In this document: positions 1 through 11,716 of the stretch, piece after piece
Layout of the letters: the number at the start of each line of letters is the position of its first letter
Numbering within the stretch: the stretch's first letter is position 1
NCBI RefSeq assembly: GCF_009905375.1
Contig: NC_133647.1
Span: forward strand, 79,591,583-79,655,582
Length of the DNA: 64,000 nt
Direction: 5' to 3'
Source: Apium graveolens
Lineage: Eukaryota > Streptophyta > Magnoliopsida > Apiales > Apiaceae
Program-made: the position numbers and the translations under genes
The notes under the pieces: generated by a model
What the model was told of the DNA's origin: nothing
The model's input: the letters and a program-made list of their open reading frames with translations, nothing else
Database searches by the model: none

Positions 1-598
1 TACTTAGCCGCAAAGTAACTGCAAAAACGATCCAATTTGATACATGTTTTGGATAATTATCAAAATCGGGCTTCTTATAAAACACTTTATACGAAGATAA
101 TATAATAATATCCCATCTTTCGAGAATACGGGTTTTATTGATCTATAAAAATGATTATCGTATCGAAAATTTTATGCCGGGATTCATACGGGTCAAACCG
201 TACTCGGGATCGAAAAAGTCAAAACACAGAAAATGTTAAGAATAATCAGATTAGGTTAGGAAGGAGTTTTCTGAAGAGTTTCGGGTTGTAAAAATGTAAA
301 AATGGTTGAAGTTGGACGATTCCCCGTTTATAAAATATTTTTATATTTATATAGAAAATAATTAATAACTTTATAGATTCTTATAAAATCTTATAACAAT
401 CCAAAAATTACCAGATAAATACCATAATTATCTATACTTTATTCTGGACATAGTAAAATTAACATAATCACATTTTATCACATATAAACCTCCAAATATT
501 AATATCAATCATCAGATAATTCACCAAAATTTCACATAATAATCACATAATAATTATTTATTAATAAAATAATTGCACGCTATGTCCCGGATATCACA
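1..598 (-). mobile_element. 5' part of a long gypsy-type LTR, cut by the window edge
   Basis: On the minus strand the block begins TGTGATATCCGGGA at 598 and runs off the left edge. It aligns by eye with the first ~650 bases of the solo LTR at 11717-15351 (plus strand), sharing the terminus, the stretch around GACTTTTTCGATCC, the AACTCCTTCCTAACC stretch and the spacing between them, at clearly reduced identity. It is a second, diverged copy of the same long-LTR family. It cuts the accessory ORF of copia A at 598/599. Whether it is a solo LTR or the end of a full element cannot be told, because its other end and its target duplication (CTTAA would be the right copy) lie outside. There is no coding content. 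Confidence 0.75.
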
Positions 599-2463
599 CT
601 TAAGGAGGTCAGATCCTTGTTCAAGATAAGTTGCATGTCATCATGAGACGACTGGTCTTGAGTTTGAATCTCTGGGAGGATCACTGAGGCCGTCATATAT
701 TTCATATGTTCCTCAGCTTCCTCTAGTGTCGGTGAAGACACTTTCCCCTTAGGCTCACCAGTTGAATCTGGTTCGTCACCAATGGGTTGCCGATCCGCAC
801 CTATGTCAGATCCCTTATCCACAGATGCATCCAGGTTTATTAGTCCCGGGGAGGTAAGTGTTGTGCTAGATGTGGCAGCAATTACAGCACTCTCTCCTAA
901 CACCTTTAAAGGCAGTTGATCCATTGAAGAGTCTTGAACATGATATTCAAACCGTAATATGGTTGAATGCCCTGCTACCGTCAATTCATCCTTACCAAAT
1001 AATGTTTTTCTAATCGACTCATTTAAAGCTTCAAGAGATTGAATATTGGAGACTGTGTTTGACTCAATACAGGATGTCGTGGCCGACGGGAGAATTTCAA
1101 TAGACCCGCCTTGTTGAGAAGATGGATCCAGTAACCGTTTACGTGACTTTTCATCCTTTGTATCCATTTGAGAAGATACAGGGGAGGTTATAGTTGTCTC
1201 AGCGGGGGTACTGCTTTGCTTCGTTGGAGACAGAGCAGTGGGTTCACTAGAGGTACCTTTCTTATTTGCTGTATCGAGTGCAGTTTCTCCCTGTATACTA
1301 ATAGGATCCTTATACTCCAGGGATTGGGTTAAAAGAGTTTGAGTTGAGTTTATTGGCTCTAGAGGGTGGTTATGAATTTGCGGGAAAACAAACTCACTGC
1401 CTCCTATAACTATTAGCTCTTAGGCAAGTTTTGTGTGAAAGTCACCAAGGTGAAACGAATCAATGCCAATTAAATCATCATAAGTAGTACTCATAGAAGA
1501 TTCGTTCATACCTGTGAAGTATGGCATGTAAGCATTTGACTCTAATTTTATGGGCTCAGCTTTTTCTTGTTGTTCAACAGCTTCAGATCGAATAACCTCT
1601 TCTGGCTATTCAGCAATAACAGGTTCTTGGTCATTATTCATAGGTTGAACCTCAGGGTTAGGCTGTGGATCAACTTCATGTTCAACTTCAGCTTCTGCAT
1701 CATCTTCATTTTCAGTATCAAGGTCTTGATCGTCTTCAGGGTCAGAGACAGATTCTTGAGCAATGGAAGCAAAGTACTATTGCATGAAGTCCGTCAAATG
1801 AATGGGGTTGTTGTTAGCATAAGGAGTCTGTCTAAGCAGCTTAACCACCATTTTTAAGGACAAGACTTGAGAATCTTCCAAATTGTCACTGTGAACCAGG
1901 GCTTTCTGATCTTCTGTAAGCTTACCATTAAGAACAATCTGGAGAAACCTGACATACAAGATATGACCTTGTTTCTGAGCTTGGTTCTCCAAGATCTCTA
2001 CCATGAACAGACATCCAAAGTTGATTCGAAGATTACTAGCAATAGCTATTCTAACTTTCTGATTGAACTGTGTTAGTCCATGAAATCCACCGGTCTTGGG
2101 AGCCAGAAAGTAGGACATAATGTTAAAGAACAGGTTCCAAGGTTTGGGTAGATGACTTTTGCTGAAGTGTTTTGGAAATGTGTCATTGGGCATGGTGCTC
2201 TTGATGGCTTTGAAGAAGCTATACAGTTCCCATTTCTGTGGTAATTTATCAAAATTATCCCGAGGAAGATGAAGATAGTGATTGAAATCATCCTCAGTGA
2301 TTTGAATTATTTCATCACCAATGTAGAATGAGAAACCTAGCTTATCGTCATCTGATGTATCTTCAGTTATACTGTGTATGTAGTTGAGGAGCTCAACATT
2401 CAATTGGACATTAGTAACTAAGGCATAGTGCACAATCGAGTGCTCGTTTAGAAAAAAATTCAT
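599..2463 (-). pseudogene. Copia A accessory ORF (post-pol), truncated by an LTR
   Basis: One reading frame runs from the Met codon at 2463 to the LTR insertion at 598, about 620 codons, interrupted by TAG/TAA codons near 1777, 1605 and 1421 that each look like a mutated Gln codon (CAG or CAA). The first ~220 residues form a folded-looking domain: a patterned segment with WN, a helix-rich stretch and an INFG...YVRFLQ block. The rest is Pro/Glu/Ser/Asp-rich and low in complexity. This resembles the 'putative plant transposon protein' type of domain found after pol in plant elements; I recognise no enzymatic motif. The C-terminal coiled-coil part seen in copia D is missing here because the LTR cuts it off. 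Confidence 0.6.
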
Positions 2464-2539
2464 TTTTCAAAATCACCTATTTTAACTAGATTACGTTCTA
2501 TAACCGAGAAATAATTTGGTTTAGGTATCTTAATATTTT

Positions 2540-2590
2540 CTTAATCAAAAGGATTACCTTAATCAAAAGGATTACCTTCTGCCTCTCAAA
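2540..2590. other. Internal-deletion junction with 18-bp tandem duplication
   Basis: The 18-mer CTTAATCAAAAGGATTAC occurs at 2540-2557 and again at 2558-2575. Immediately right of it (minus-strand upstream) the copia A polyprotein stops after the short linker that normally leads into reverse transcriptase (residues ...FERQKV). Left of it the accessory ORF begins. Reverse transcriptase, RNase H and the usual spacer (several kb in copia D) are absent. The duplication looks like a scar of end-joining repair. Confidence 0.7.
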
Positions 2591-4400
2591 CTAATTGAGT
2601 TCTTCTTACATAGCAATAACCCAATCTGGATCTTCAAGTACCTCATCCACTTTCTTAGGTTCCATTTCTAAGAGAAACCCTGAAAAATGACATTCATTTT
2701 GTGTGGCATGTCTAGTTCTCACTCCTGTGTCAGGATCATCAATGATCAGTTTAAAGGGATGGTCTCTGTTATAAACTTTTTGCCGAGGCAGATAAGATCT
2801 TGATATTTCCCCTTGTTCAGCATGATGTTGAGTATGAACTGTAGATCCTCTTCCTGCTCCCCCTGAGTTGTTGCCACCATGACTTGATGATTATGATCTT
2901 TGAGTAGTAGTTCTTGAAGGAGTTCATGTATGATTATCATAATCACCATTTCCACCATTACCACCACTTGATTTAGGATCGGCATTGCCATGTACTATAG
3001 GTATAGCATGAGCAATCTCAGGTTCTTCTTCATCTAAAGGATTATCTGGAAGATTTTCAAATTCCAGAGATTAAGAATCCTTTTCTCTTTGAAGGCTTGC
3101 TAACTTGGTGTCGTCGAATGTTACATTAAGGCTTTCAATCACCTTCTGACCTGCAATCACATAAAACATGTAAGCTTTAGATTCCAGAGAGTAGCCAAGA
3201 AATAAGCCTTCTTCTGCGTTAGCATCAAACTTTCCCAGATGCTCATTTCCTTCCTTTAGCATAAGGCATTTAGCCCCAAAAATATGAAAGTATTTCAATA
3301 TTGGTTTCTTGTCAGCCATAATCCCATAAGGAGTCTTGTCATGATCTTTATTAATCAGGGTACAATCTTGAGTGTAACACGTTGTGTTGACAGCTTCAGC
3401 CCAAAAGTAGGTAGGAAGTCTTGATTCACTAAGCATAGTCCTTGTTGCTTCAACAAAGGTTCGATTCTTCCTTTCTACTACTCCATTTTGTTGTGGAGTT
3501 CTTGGGGCTGATTACTGTCTCAAAATACATTTCTCTATACAGAATTCATTTAGAAATGCATTCTTGAACTCTGGTCCATTGCCTGATCTGATCTTTCGGA
3601 CAGGTAGTCTCGCTTCCATCTCAATCTTCTTTATATGATCAACTATCATATATGGTGCTTCATCCTTTGATTGTAAGAACAACACCCATGTGTACTTGGA
3701 GTAATCATCGACTATCACTAAAGCATATTTTTTCCTTAATAGTGACAACACATTCACTGGACCAAATAAATACATGTGAATTAACTGTAGAGGTTTAGCT
3801 ATGCTTGTCATATCCTTGCTTTTGTGTGATTCTTTCTTTGACTCCCCCTTTTCAAATGCTTTACAGAGTCCTTCTTGAAAGAATTCCATATATGATAGTC
3901 CTCTCACCAATTCCCTCTTAACCAAAGAGTTCATTGTCTTGAAGTTCAAGTGTGAGAGCTTCTTGTGCCATAGCCAACTTTGTTCTGATGAAGCTTTGCT
4001 ATAGAAACACCCCATTACTCCATCACATGTAGACTTCAAGTTAGCTACGAATAGATTACCTTTCCTCACTCCATGTAAAGCAAGCTTCTCATCTTTCCTG
4101 TGAGTGATCAAACACCTTTCTGGTCTGAAGTCAACATTGTATCCTTTGTCACAAAACTGACTAACACTCAGAAGATTATGCTTTAATCCTTCCATAAGAG
4201 AGATGTTTTCAATGATGACATTCCCAATTTCTAAATTGCCATATCCCTTAGTAAATCCTTTGTTGTCATCTCCAAAGGTAACTATAGGGCCAGCTTTCTC
4301 AACCACGCCCGTGAGCAGGGACTATTCTCCTGTCATGTGCCTAGAATACCCGTTGTCCAGAATCCACATGATCTTTTCCTTTCGAACCTTACCCTTCAAA
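2591..4400 (-). pseudogene. Copia A protease-integrase remnant, RT missing
   Basis: Protease core near 4350 reads ILDNGYSRHMTGE, so the catalytic D-S-G is now D-N-G and the following Cys is Tyr. Integrase follows: zinc-binding N-terminus LWHKKLSHLNF (about 3960) whose final C-x-x-C reads C-K-A-F, then VDDYSKYTWV (first Asp, about 3710), IRSGNGPEFKN (about 3570, where the second catalytic Asp is Gly), and PQQNGVVERKN (catalytic Glu, about 3480). A stop lies just before the last block. The C-terminal integrase region (LPTYFWAEAVNT, then HIFGAKC) runs to about 3070. Then comes a Gly/Asn/Ser-rich linker ending at the deletion junction near 2590. Confidence 0.8.
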
Positions 4401-4410
4401 CACAGATTGA

Positions 4411-5997
4411 TTAAGAAGATTTTGGTACCCAAGTTTTCTTGGGTCCTGAAGGTGTAGGGGTAGAAACACGATCAACAAATGAAACCTTAAAAGGCTTAGG
4501 TTTCACCTTGACTGACTCATTCTCAGTGCTAGTCTCAACAGAGTTGTCAGACTTAGGGATATGAGGTACAGTCTTTGCCTGTGTGTGTTCGTTACTCATG
4601 CTTGTCTTAGTTTCAGTGCAAGTGCTAGAATTTGCATGAAAAGCTTTAAAATACTCAGACATGGTAACAAATGCACATGGCATACAACCAACTACGCCAC
4701 AAGACTCATGAAAACTAGGCATGGAAGGCACGCTAGAAGATGTAACAGATTCCACTTTAGCTTTTGTGCATGCATGTATAAGGTGTGCAGCATAATTGCA
4801 ATTATTACATAACTTTCTAGATGTAGATAAGGAAGATGCAAAATCAGATTTCTTAACACCTACCTTACCATTCCTGTTCTTTTTAGCCTTAACCTTAGCA
4901 CTCTCACAAGTCTTAGGATCATCTATGGTGTTTGGTTTCTTAAGTGTGTCAGGTATTTTCTTATCCACCTTATTACCTAGGTCAGCTTTAGGTTTAGCTT
5001 TACTAGCTGGAGCCTTAGGAGTCTTAGGGGATTATTCTACCTTCTCTCTCTCTCTGCCCTCAGCAATCAATTCCTCATTGATTAGCAAACTTACTTTATC
5101 CAAAGGTTCTGAAACAGACTTAGTGAACAACGGAGATACAACATCCTTAATGACATATGGTACCTTTTCTGAGACAAACATGTTTATCTCTGATACACCA
5201 CTATGTTTCTTACTAGTCAGCTTAGAATAGTCAAGTCCTGTTGTAGTCTTAGATTTAAATCTTTGACTCTCTATTATCTCCTTCTGAGTCAAAGCTGCAT
5301 TCTTAAACGCCTGTAACTTCTTTTTTAAATCAGCAATTTGGGTTCTAAGAATGGCTTCTATGTCTGCGTTGTACTGAACCTTATTCTCTAAGTATTCATT
5401 CTTTTGTTTAAGGTCTTCTAAGCCAACTACAAGCAATTCTAGTTTTTCATTTATAGAGGTCAGACTCTCAACTCTAAGAACTAACTTATCATTTTCAATT
5501 TTATATCAAGCATGCTTGTATGAACATTATATAATTCTAAAGTAAGTTAATGTATAGTAGATTTGTATTCGGATACAGACATATCAATAGTGGTAAGTTC
5601 AGAAACCTGGGATGATTGTAGTAATTCCTCTGTAGAGTCTGCCATAAGAGCTAGATTTACATACTCTTCCTCTTCATCAGAATTAGTATCATCCCAGCTT
5701 TTTCCTTCAGTAATGTTCGGTCTTCCCTTTTCCTTAACCAAATAAGCATTCAGCTTCTGTTTCAGCTTCTCATTCTTCCTCTTCAGATCTTCATAATTTT
5801 CCTTCTTTTCATAGGAATCTTTTCCTTTTGCTGCCTTGGGTTTTCTGCAATCAGATACAAAGTGCCCCAACTCATTGCAGTTGTAACATCTTTTTTTTCT
5901 CTTGCCCGGCTTGACTTATAGCCTCCTCTAGAGCTTGACCCTGATGAGTAGCTTCCCTTATGAAATCTTCTAGATGAACCCCGTGGTTTGTAGTTAA
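4411..5997 (-). pseudogene. Copia A gag, central and C-terminal part
   Basis: Minus-strand gag fragments in three frames. The zinc knuckle C-YN-C-NELG-H-FVSD-C lies at 5847-5887, but an A-run on the coding strand (8 T on the plus strand at 5890-5897) shifts the frame just before it. After it come a Lys/Glu coiled-coil stretch (5547-5800), a second coiled coil (5032-5436: LEDLKQKNEYLENKV, repeating heptads) and a Lys/Ser/Pro-rich tail up to the protease. A second Cys-containing motif (LCNNCNYAAHLIHAC) lies near 4800. A TAA near 5035 interrupts the tail. The N-terminal part of gag is 14.7 kb away at 20719-21257, beyond the Athila insertion. Confidence 0.75.
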
Positions 5998-7446
5998 TTA
6001 GGCACAAAACACGCGCTAATAATTCATGCAAGTATACGCGTTCGCAAGTAATATAGAATAAATTCTAGTTCGTTCTCACAGAGACTCAGACTAATTATGT
6101 TCAATTAACACTTACTCACCAATGTATGATTACTTCTCAATGTCAAGACAATAACACTTAGATTTGATTAACTAATTATTAACTATAATTAACTATGAGA
6201 ATTAAACACTTAATTGATACTCGAATTAACAATATTAAACACACATGAGATCATAACTTCATTACTACTTCCTTCAATAGTTATCATTATTACCCTTAGC
6301 ATGTAACGGTGATGATATTAATCGAACAACACAAAACTGATAAAAGCCAACTTTCGTTATACTAATACCATTCTACCAAACATCCACAATTAAGATAGAA
6401 GTTAAATAGGCATCAATTATGTTGAGACCCTATATGTCTACAGAATTTGACAACATAAAGATTTAAGCACAAGTTATTCCTTATGATTACACAGGGCAAG
6501 TAAAACGGTTAGAGTTACCCACTAATCATGCAAACACATACATGAACCTATGCTAGCATGGCAAGTTCTAAACCTCAAGATCCACCGTCGCTTCACAAGA
6601 GATTAACAGCCTATCTTATATGTTCGCGACGCACATAAGACAAATAAGCACAACCTATTCTAGATATCATACAATCATCACACACTAAGGTATTAAACAA
6701 CTAACTAAAGAATTCCATAGTAAATCCGTTACGACCCCATGATCACGATTACCCCATGATAGAACTCATCGTCACCATGGGTTCATATGAAAACATGATA
6801 ATAACAGACAAAATAAACTAATAAAAATACTTATTAAAACCAGAGTACGTCACAAGAGTAATAAGGTTCAAAGTAAAGAAAACTAGCATCCCCTGATACG
6901 ACGAATAAAAAAATCACAAGAAAACGTATGATTCCTCTTATTCGTTGCGATGTGCTAAAACGGTCTTCTTCCTTCTCTCCTTGCACCTTGATTGATACCA
7001 CAATTCTTATGTGAAACGTATCTGAAAACTACTTATATAGAAGCCCCACAAGAACCAGCCATCTCAGAAGTCAGAAGTCCAACAGAATAAGAACTCTAAA
7101 AATCAGTATTAAAAATTACGCCCCTGAGCGGCTGCCCACCAATCCTGAGCGGGCGCCCAGCTTCCTGAGCGGCCGCCCAGCTAGGCTGAGCGGGTGCCCA
7201 GCTGCTCACTGGAAAATTCTTCAATCTGCTCCCATTTTCTGCTACGTTCTGCTCCTAACTTCCCACATTCAATGCCAAGAACTCCCCTAGGCTTATTCCT
7301 AATGACATCTTCCCACAAACGCAAGTTATACCCTGAAATGCACAAACACTAGAAAAACGCATCAAATACAAAAAATACTTGATTTCAAGACATCAATTCA
7401 AGCCATTATAGGACGTTCTAAGTGGTATAAAATGCCACTTATCACA
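5998..7446 (-). repeat. Athila 3' LTR
   Basis: Starts on the minus strand with TGTGATAAGTGGC at 7446, directly after the polypurine tract, and ends GTGCCTAA at 5998. The intact 5' copy ends GTGCCTAACA, so the terminal CA is lost or mutated here (5996-5997 read AA on the plus strand instead of TG). A TATA box (CTATATAAGT on the minus strand) lies at 7031-7040. A GC-rich array of four TGAGCGG-type units is at 7124-7202. Compared with the 5' copy it carries an extra ~30 bases near 6205-6240. Confidence 0.88.
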
Positions 7447-7458
7447 CCCCCAAACTTA
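7447..7458 (-). other. Athila polypurine tract
   Basis: On the minus strand TAAGTTTGGGGG abuts the LTR start TGTGATAAG. This is the plus-strand primer site expected directly before the 3' LTR. Confidence 0.85.
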
Positions 7459-8640
7459 AATCGATGCTTGTCCTCAAGCGTCACAGACTCAAAAACAAAA
7501 TAAAAATATGCATGAATGCAATCTACATGAAATGCAGCGATCCCCCTCACAATGACTAAACCAACCAACTCATGACATCTCAACAAATGCAATTAGGCGA
7601 ATAAAGGTCAATCAAATCATGCAAACTAACATACAACCAGAAACGTGGTGTGTGCGGATGCTTAACAAATATGCTTCAAAACTAGACCAATTATCATAAC
7701 TCGATTATCCTCAAGGCAATCACATTATTATATGAAGAATAAATTCTAGGTACAAAATGACTTATAACACTTCAAGATCACTGGAGCTTATTACGGAATC
7801 ATGCTATTATTCAACACAACAACAAATGCTTATTTGACCGTGCAATGAGTGAGGTCCACAAAAGACTTATGCAATGGCATCCATTTAACGAGCGTTAGGT
7901 TAGTGGATCCCAGACTATAAAAGCCTTAGGTCATTAGGCACAAAGTCCCCTAAGAACTTAATAACTCGAATACCAAAGAGCCCACTCGTGATCAATTATG
8001 CATTAACTCTTCTTTTTTTTTCTTTTTTTTCTTTTTTTTCCTCTTTTTTTTTTCAAATTTCTAAGCAAGTGCGTTTCGCTCCATCTTGCTCAACCCTAGA
8101 CCACTCGCATAAAAATACGAGCCGGCTACTAGCCATTTGACGCCTAGCCACAATTAGCAATGAATTCCAATTTGTACTCCAATTTTTTTTCTTTTCATGC
8201 CTTTTATCATTAAGAACCTATCATAAATTATAAGCATAATCAATAGATTAACCTCAAAAACCATCAAACCATGACAACAATCTAGTCCTTAAGCATACTC
8301 TAAGACTTAGTGAAATTACAAGTGTTTCTAGCATGCATGTCAACCTTCAAGACTCAACATCACTCTAACGCTATCACTACACCTGCATCAATATCACAAA
8401 TCAATCGGTAAAGTAACGCAAAAGGGATCATGGTATATGCATGAACTAAATGACATGATAAATAAAGCTATAAAATAAAATAAAAAAAACTATATGGCAA
8501 AAATATACAATTATATGAACTAAACTATCATGAATATGTAACTACATGACACACTCACAAAAATATTCCTTAACTACCACCCCCAAACTTAAAATCTTCA
8601 CTGTCCCCAGAGAAGGTAGTAGAAAGGAACACAGGGTATA
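7459..8640 (-). other. Athila non-coding spacer between ORF3 and 3' LTR
   Basis: No credible ORF. It holds an uninterrupted 48-base pyrimidine run on the plus strand (8007-8054), purine on the element's coding strand, and at 8580-8591 a second exact copy of the 12-base polypurine core (TAAGTTTGGGGG on the minus strand) found at 7447-7458. The rest is AT-rich without visible repeats. Confidence 0.6.
8580..8591 (-). other. Second polypurine-tract-like copy in Athila
   Basis: Same 12-mer as the 3' polypurine tract, located just after the end of ORF3 and about 1.13 kb upstream of the real one. It could act as an internal plus-strand primer or be a chance or duplicated copy. Confidence 0.5.
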
Positions 8641-8641
8641 C

Positions 8642-9820
8642 CTACTCGGAGAAATCATCATCATCACCCTCAGAGGGTGGAGTATCAGAAGGCGGATAAG
8701 CAGAGTCCTCACCAAAAACAGGCCACTGGATGTCAGCTCCAAGGCCTCTGAAAGCAGTCCCAAGTGCAAGGGTGAGCTCCTGAGCAAACCTACTCTGCGA
8801 CTCATACATCGCATCCATCCTCCTCGACAGCCTCCTATACTGGGCATCAGCCATCACCGGACCCTCCTGATCTCTAGAAGAGCATGCCTCATCACGAACC
8901 TGACTAGGCCTAGCCATAGTAGCACCAGCTGCTGGACGTCCTCCTGTAAGATAATACCCCAAACCATGCTCATCGGGCTCTCCACCTGTCCACTCCTGCA
9001 TCGCATTCAGAGTCGTTGAGTCAATAGGAGCGGCCGGCATCTGCAATTGCTCGTGAGAAGGGTAATGGACTCCCACTGCTCTGCACAGCTTCGTGACAGT
9101 AGATGCATAAGGGATGTTAATGTGCTTCGCTCCCCTCAAAAACTTCAAAATCCCTTGGTAGATAAACTCACCAAGGTCCACATAATACTCCTCATTCAAG
9201 ATTCCTCATAACAACCTTGTTCTCTCGACTGTAACCTCATGTGCATATGAAGTAGGCAAAATATTAGCACAAATAAAGGCATTCCATGCACGGGCATACC
9301 TATTCATCGCAATTGCCGGAAAAGAACGATACTCGTTAGATCCAATCTTGAACCTCCACACCGTGCCCGGCTGACAGAGAGTAGCACAAATCAAATCCAA
9401 ATCAAAGTCCTCGGGGGTCTTCTCATTCCAATTCTCCTCCGCGGGCTTCCGCTGTCGCTGTCCAATTATACGATGAATCGCCTCCGGATGATAATCCACA
9501 GTAAGCCCATGAACAACAGTAAACCCATTCTTTTCATCCTTTGCGTTTACATAAAACTCGCGAACCACGCTCATTGGAACTGCCTCCGACGACTCATAAA
9601 AAGAAATTCACCCCTTTTTAGGAATCGTCGGCAACAACTCACCATCCCTCCCCGATGGTAAGAATCTCCTCTCCTTCAAAATCGGCTTAGCCAGAAGCCT
9701 AGTATACTCATCCTCAGCAACACTATCAAACAAACGAGGTCTCGCAGCAATTCCCCTCGAAGAATCAGCAGTAGGAACGGTGCTGCTGCTATCGATAGTT
9801 CGGGATCTCTTGGGTACCAT
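8642..9820 (-). pseudogene. Athila ORF3 (accessory, formerly called env-like)
   Basis: Three consecutive blocks on the minus strand (9608-9820, 9206-9574, 8642-9199) make one protein of about 390 residues that starts MVPKRSRT. Two breaks (near 9600 and 9203) are simple in-frame stops. Visible features: a basic N-terminus, an LPSGRDGELLPTIPKKG segment, a RAWNAFICANILPT stretch, a YYVDLGEFIYQGILKFLRG block and an acidic tail (EGDDDDFSE). This matches the ORF that Athila elements carry after integrase, known as a putative plant transposon protein domain. I see no signal peptide or convincing membrane span, so an envelope role is not supported. Confidence 0.72.
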
Positions 9821-10388
9821 TGAAACTGAGAAAAAGTGTTTAAGAGTTGTGTTTTCAGTATAGGAGAGAGTTTTAAGGTTGAAAGTATATGGGAGTGTAT
9901 ATGGAGGAGTTGTGTGTATTTATAGGGTAGGAATTAGGGTTAAAATTTGAATAGGAGTGGGGTTTGAGGGAGATAAAATGTGGGTAGTGGTAAAGAAATC
10001 GTGGGTTGTGGGTTTATATTTTGATTTTGTGTTTTTATGATTTTTTTGGATTTTTTATAAGGCAAAATTTTTTCCAGCAGTTGGGTCCTGAGCGGCCCTC
10101 AGCAAAGCTGCGCGGGCGCCCAGCATCCTGAGCGGGCGCCCAGCAAAGCTGAGCGGGCGCCCAGATGGTTTCTGGAGAATTTTTTTCTTGCCCAAATTTT
10201 ATGATTTTTTTTGTGGTTTTGGATAGGTTACTAAGTTCTAAGGGTTCCTATAATCACAATTCTTGGGTTGCCTCCCAAGAAGCACTTCTTTTACGTCATT
10301 AGCTTGACGTAGAGTACCTCGATTAAGTTGACAATAAAATGGCACTAACCACTTCCCGGTTTGCCGTGTCCCCATAGTAATGCTTCAA
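9821..10388. other. Athila INT-ORF3 intergenic region
   Basis: AT-rich with no ORF, apart from the GC-rich cluster at 10088-10164. The stretch 10260-10330 contains two near-inverted copies of a GACGT word. It may hold the start signals for ORF3, but I see no clear promoter. Confidence 0.45.
10088..10164. repeat. GC-rich 20-bp motif cluster, internal copy
   Basis: Four units related to CTGAGCGGGCGCCCAGC at ~20-bp spacing in otherwise AT-rich DNA. The same motif forms arrays in both LTRs of this element (7124-7202 and 20561-20680). Each unit contains the palindrome GGGCGCCC. Confidence 0.85.
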
Positions 10389-11711
10389 TCACTGACCATT
10401 GACCTTGAATTCTTGACCCGGATCATTCTCAAAAATCTCCACCGCTCCATGTGGAAATACAGTTTTGACAATAAAAGGTCCAGACCAGCTTGATTTCAAC
10501 TTTCCAGGAAAAAGTCGGAGACGAGAGTTGAATAAAAGAACTTGTTGTCCCGGCACGAATGACTTAGGAGATAGCTTCCTGTCGTGCCACCTTTTCACTT
10601 TTTCCTTGTACATTTTGTTGTTCTCGTACGCTTGGAGTCAAAATTCATCAAGTTCATTTAACTGAAGCATTCGCTTCTTCCCAGCTGCATCTAGATCAAG
10701 GTTCAACTTCTTCAATGCCCAATAAGCCTTATGCTCAAGCTCCGCAGGTAAATGACACCCCTTACCATAAACAAGTTGAAACGGGGACATCCCAAGTGGA
10801 GTCTTGTATGTTGTTCTGTAAGCCCAAACAGCTTCATCGAGCTTTAAAGACCAATCCTTCCTTAATGGACAAACAACTTTCTCTAGAATGCACTTGATCT
10901 CTCTATTAGACACTTTAGCTTGACCATTCATTTGCGGATGATCGGCAGTAGCAATACGATAATTCACATTATAGTGTTGCATCATATAATTGAACTTACG
11001 GTTGCAGAAATGCGAACCTTCATCAGGTATGATTACTCGTGGCATTCCAAACCTTGTGAAAATCTGCTTATGAAGAAAATTCAACACTACCTTCGCATCA
11101 TTCGTCGGTAGAGCCTTGAATTCTACCCATTTTGAGACATAATCAACTGCCAGCAAGATGTACTGATTATTGCAGGACGAGACAAATGGCCCAATGAAAT
11201 CGATTCCCCAAACATCAAAGACCTCGACTTCAAGCATCACATTTAACGACATCTCATCCTTCCTCGTAAGATTCCGCACTCTTTGGCAGCGATCACACCT
11301 TAAAATGAACTGATGTGCATCCTTAAACAAAGTAGGCCAGAAAAAACCTGCTTGCAGAATACGAGCTGTTGTCTTTTCACCACCATAATGTCCACCATAA
11401 ACTGTGGAATGGCAGTCTCGTAATATCCCCTCCGTCTCACAGATGGGGATACATCTCCTGATGATCTGGTCAGCTCCTTGTCTAAACAAATATGGTTCAT
11501 CCCACATGTACCACTTCACCTTATGCAGAAACTTCTTCTTTTGAGCTGCATTCAAATTAGGAGGCATTATATTGCTGAGAAGATAGTTCACAATATCTGC
11601 GAACCATGGCTCTTCCTCCTGAACTGCGAACAATTGCTCATCCAGAAATGATTCGTTGATCAATGTCTTATCATGTGAAGTAGAATCGGGATTCTCCAAT
11701 CTAGAGAGATG
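10389..11711 (-). pseudogene. Athila integrase
   Basis: Continues the polyprotein from the RNase H end. Zinc-binding H-H-C-C domain around 11280-11420 (YGGHYGGEKTTARIL, then CDRCQ), first catalytic Asp in WGIDFIGPF (about 11190), second in IPDEGSHFCN (about 11020). The third catalytic residue, normally Glu in NGQAE, is Lys in NGQAKVSNRE (codon at 10914-10916). The C-terminal part ([13 protein letters not shown]...[16 protein letters not shown]) is separated by an in-frame stop near 10635. The Lys substitution would abolish strand transfer even without the stop. Confidence 0.88.
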
Positions 11712-11716
11712 GTCAG
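11712..11716. repeat. Target-site duplication GTCAG, left copy
   Basis: GTCAG directly precedes the TG terminus at 11717; the same five bases follow the CA terminus at 15352-15356. Confidence 0.92.

Noticed and set aside
580..1167. An intact host gene encoding a Ser/Asp-rich protein
   Set aside because: It is in frame with the copia A accessory ORF upstream and its stop lies in the inserted LTR.
8642..9820. Athila ORF3 as a true envelope gene
   Set aside because: No signal peptide, no clear transmembrane helix and no cleavage site visible; matches a plant-transposon-protein type ORF instead.
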